From Podaxis mareebaensis (Eukaryota; Basidiomycota; Agaricomycetes; Agaricales; Agaricaceae), in contig JAEUWP010000468.1 of assembly GCA_018524725.1 (NCBI GenBank), forward strand, positions 1 to 34,102: 34,102 nt of DNA. The letters run 5' to 3'. Position numbers and translations under genes: made by a program. The notes beneath the pieces were generated by a model. The model saw only the letters and a program-made list of their open reading frames with translations, ran no database searches and was not told the DNA's origin. Below, piece after piece: positions 33,177 through 34,102 of this stretch (within the stretch, counting starts at the first letter, position 1; each line of letters begins with the position of its first letter).

Positions 33177-34102
33177 TGGAAGAGATACTCCTCACGCTTA
33201 GGGTTCAGAGAGCTTGTTGGCCCTGAGGCCTGAGGGTGGTGGGTATACTTATCGCCAGTGTTGCCGAAGAACTCCGTATGCGAGGCTGATGGCCGAACCG
33301 AATCTCGGCTACTTCCCGGCGGGTCCCGTGACATCGTCAAATGTATTCTTCCAGCCGCCTCTTGACATGGCACACTGGAGATGATTAAATACGACCACTG
33401 CTTCGTCATAACTATGGAGCTCCAGAAAAGATGCATCCAAACTACACCTGAACTGATTATAGTCCCCGGTTAGTGTATAATTTCCAGATCATTCAATAGA
33501 AACTTAATTGCGACTGGGTAGGAAGCATTTTTTAATTTGTTTCCTACAGACTTGGTATGTTGTCCCTCTTCACAATTCTATGTGTAGTCACATACTCGGG
33601 GTTATCTTCACCGGGAGGGTTTTTGGTCCAGGGACTGGACTACTGATGTATAGTGTCAGGCTATTAGAAGACGATGATCCCTGTGAGTGTCTCAACCTGC
33701 ATCGATGACTCAGAAATTGATACAAAATGTAGCGATGGCACGACTGGATGAAATGATTGAGTTTCTCCGACGTCGTCGGCCGACGGGCTCTCTCTCAATG
33801 AGTTCGATTGAGAGTGAATGAAGTAGGGAGGAATGCATTATGTCGTCATTGTCTCAGATTAAAGCGTGCTCGCCTGCTTTGAGAAATTTCTTGTCGACAA
33901 CTCACGTTACACGCCAATAAGTGACGATACTTGTCAGTTGCCCTCAACGGGCGAAATCAATCTGAGGGGACGCGGTGAAATAAAAACAGCGTGAGTGCAA
34001 AGACGGCGAGCACAACGGTGTTGGAGATTAACCCAACACAACCTGTTTCGTCTTTATAGACTCTTCAGGTGCTCTACGTTAGCCGTTATCCGGTTACGAT
34101 CG
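33177..34102. other. Upstream flank of the transporter, no supported gene
   Basis: Short frames only (100 codons or fewer). At 33774-33785 there is a perfect 12-bp palindrome (CGTCGGCCGACG). At 33792-33814 there is an 8-bp inverted repeat (CTCTCAAT / ATTGAGAG) with a 7-nt loop. These lie about 600 nt before the transporter ATG and could be binding sites; nothing further supports that. Confidence 0.4.

Noticed and set aside
33774..33814. Palindrome and inverted repeat considered as transposon ends or a terminator
   Set aside because: Short stems, no partner copy elsewhere in the window, no target-site duplication and no nearby gene end.

Overview
This is nuclear DNA from a filamentous basidiomycete, most likely an Agaricomycete (wood- or litter-decay type). 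The genes are cut by many 45-110 nt GT-AG introns, include very short exons, and belong to families typical of that class: DUF6534 membrane proteins, the 'WDIVWSCLATIF' membrane family, an AA9 polysaccharide monooxygenase, an HsbA-like secreted protein and a multi-exon P450. I rebuilt gene models by hand from both strands. For each strong gene I state the exons, and the joined length is a multiple of three. Family names rest on motif recognition, not on a search.

Layout. 1-263 (-): 5' end of a WDIVWSCLATIF-family gene cut by the window edge. 1949-2382 (+): possible small single-pass membrane protein, followed to about 5.3 kb by degenerate DNA with at least one broken coding remnant. 5326-7329 (-): Dal5/Tna1-type MFS permease, 10 exons, 494 aa. 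9028-11292 (-) and 15042-16964 (-): two intact DUF6534 paralogues (305 and 302 aa) with nearly the same exon pattern, 16 and 18 exons, separated by 3.7 kb of gene-free DNA. 18669-19977 (-): INO80-complex subunit Ies2/INO80B, 384 aa. 21370-22204 (-): AA9 LPMO gene with an in-frame TGA and altered active-site residues. 22805-24933 (-): cytochrome P450, 10 exons, 540 aa. 26237-27280 (-): HpcH/HpaI aldolase, 268 aa. 27512-27889 (-): unidentified broken coding remnant. 28241-28940 (-): HsbA-like secreted protein, 177 aa. 31105-33176 (-): DHA2-like 14-TM MFS transporter, 543 aa, with one GC-AG intron.

All well-supported genes lie on the minus strand. The right half (AA9, P450, aldolase, HsbA, MFS exporter) looks like an accessory neighbourhood for substrate attack, oxidation and transport. 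No backbone enzyme or pathway-specific regulator is visible, so I do not call it a biosynthetic cluster. Ies2 is the one housekeeping chromatin gene. I found no clear new defence-like or mobile system. The most distinctive features are the microexon-rich DUF6534 pair, a 15-bp tandem duplication that doubles a splice donor, the decaying AA9 gene, and the GC-AG intron.
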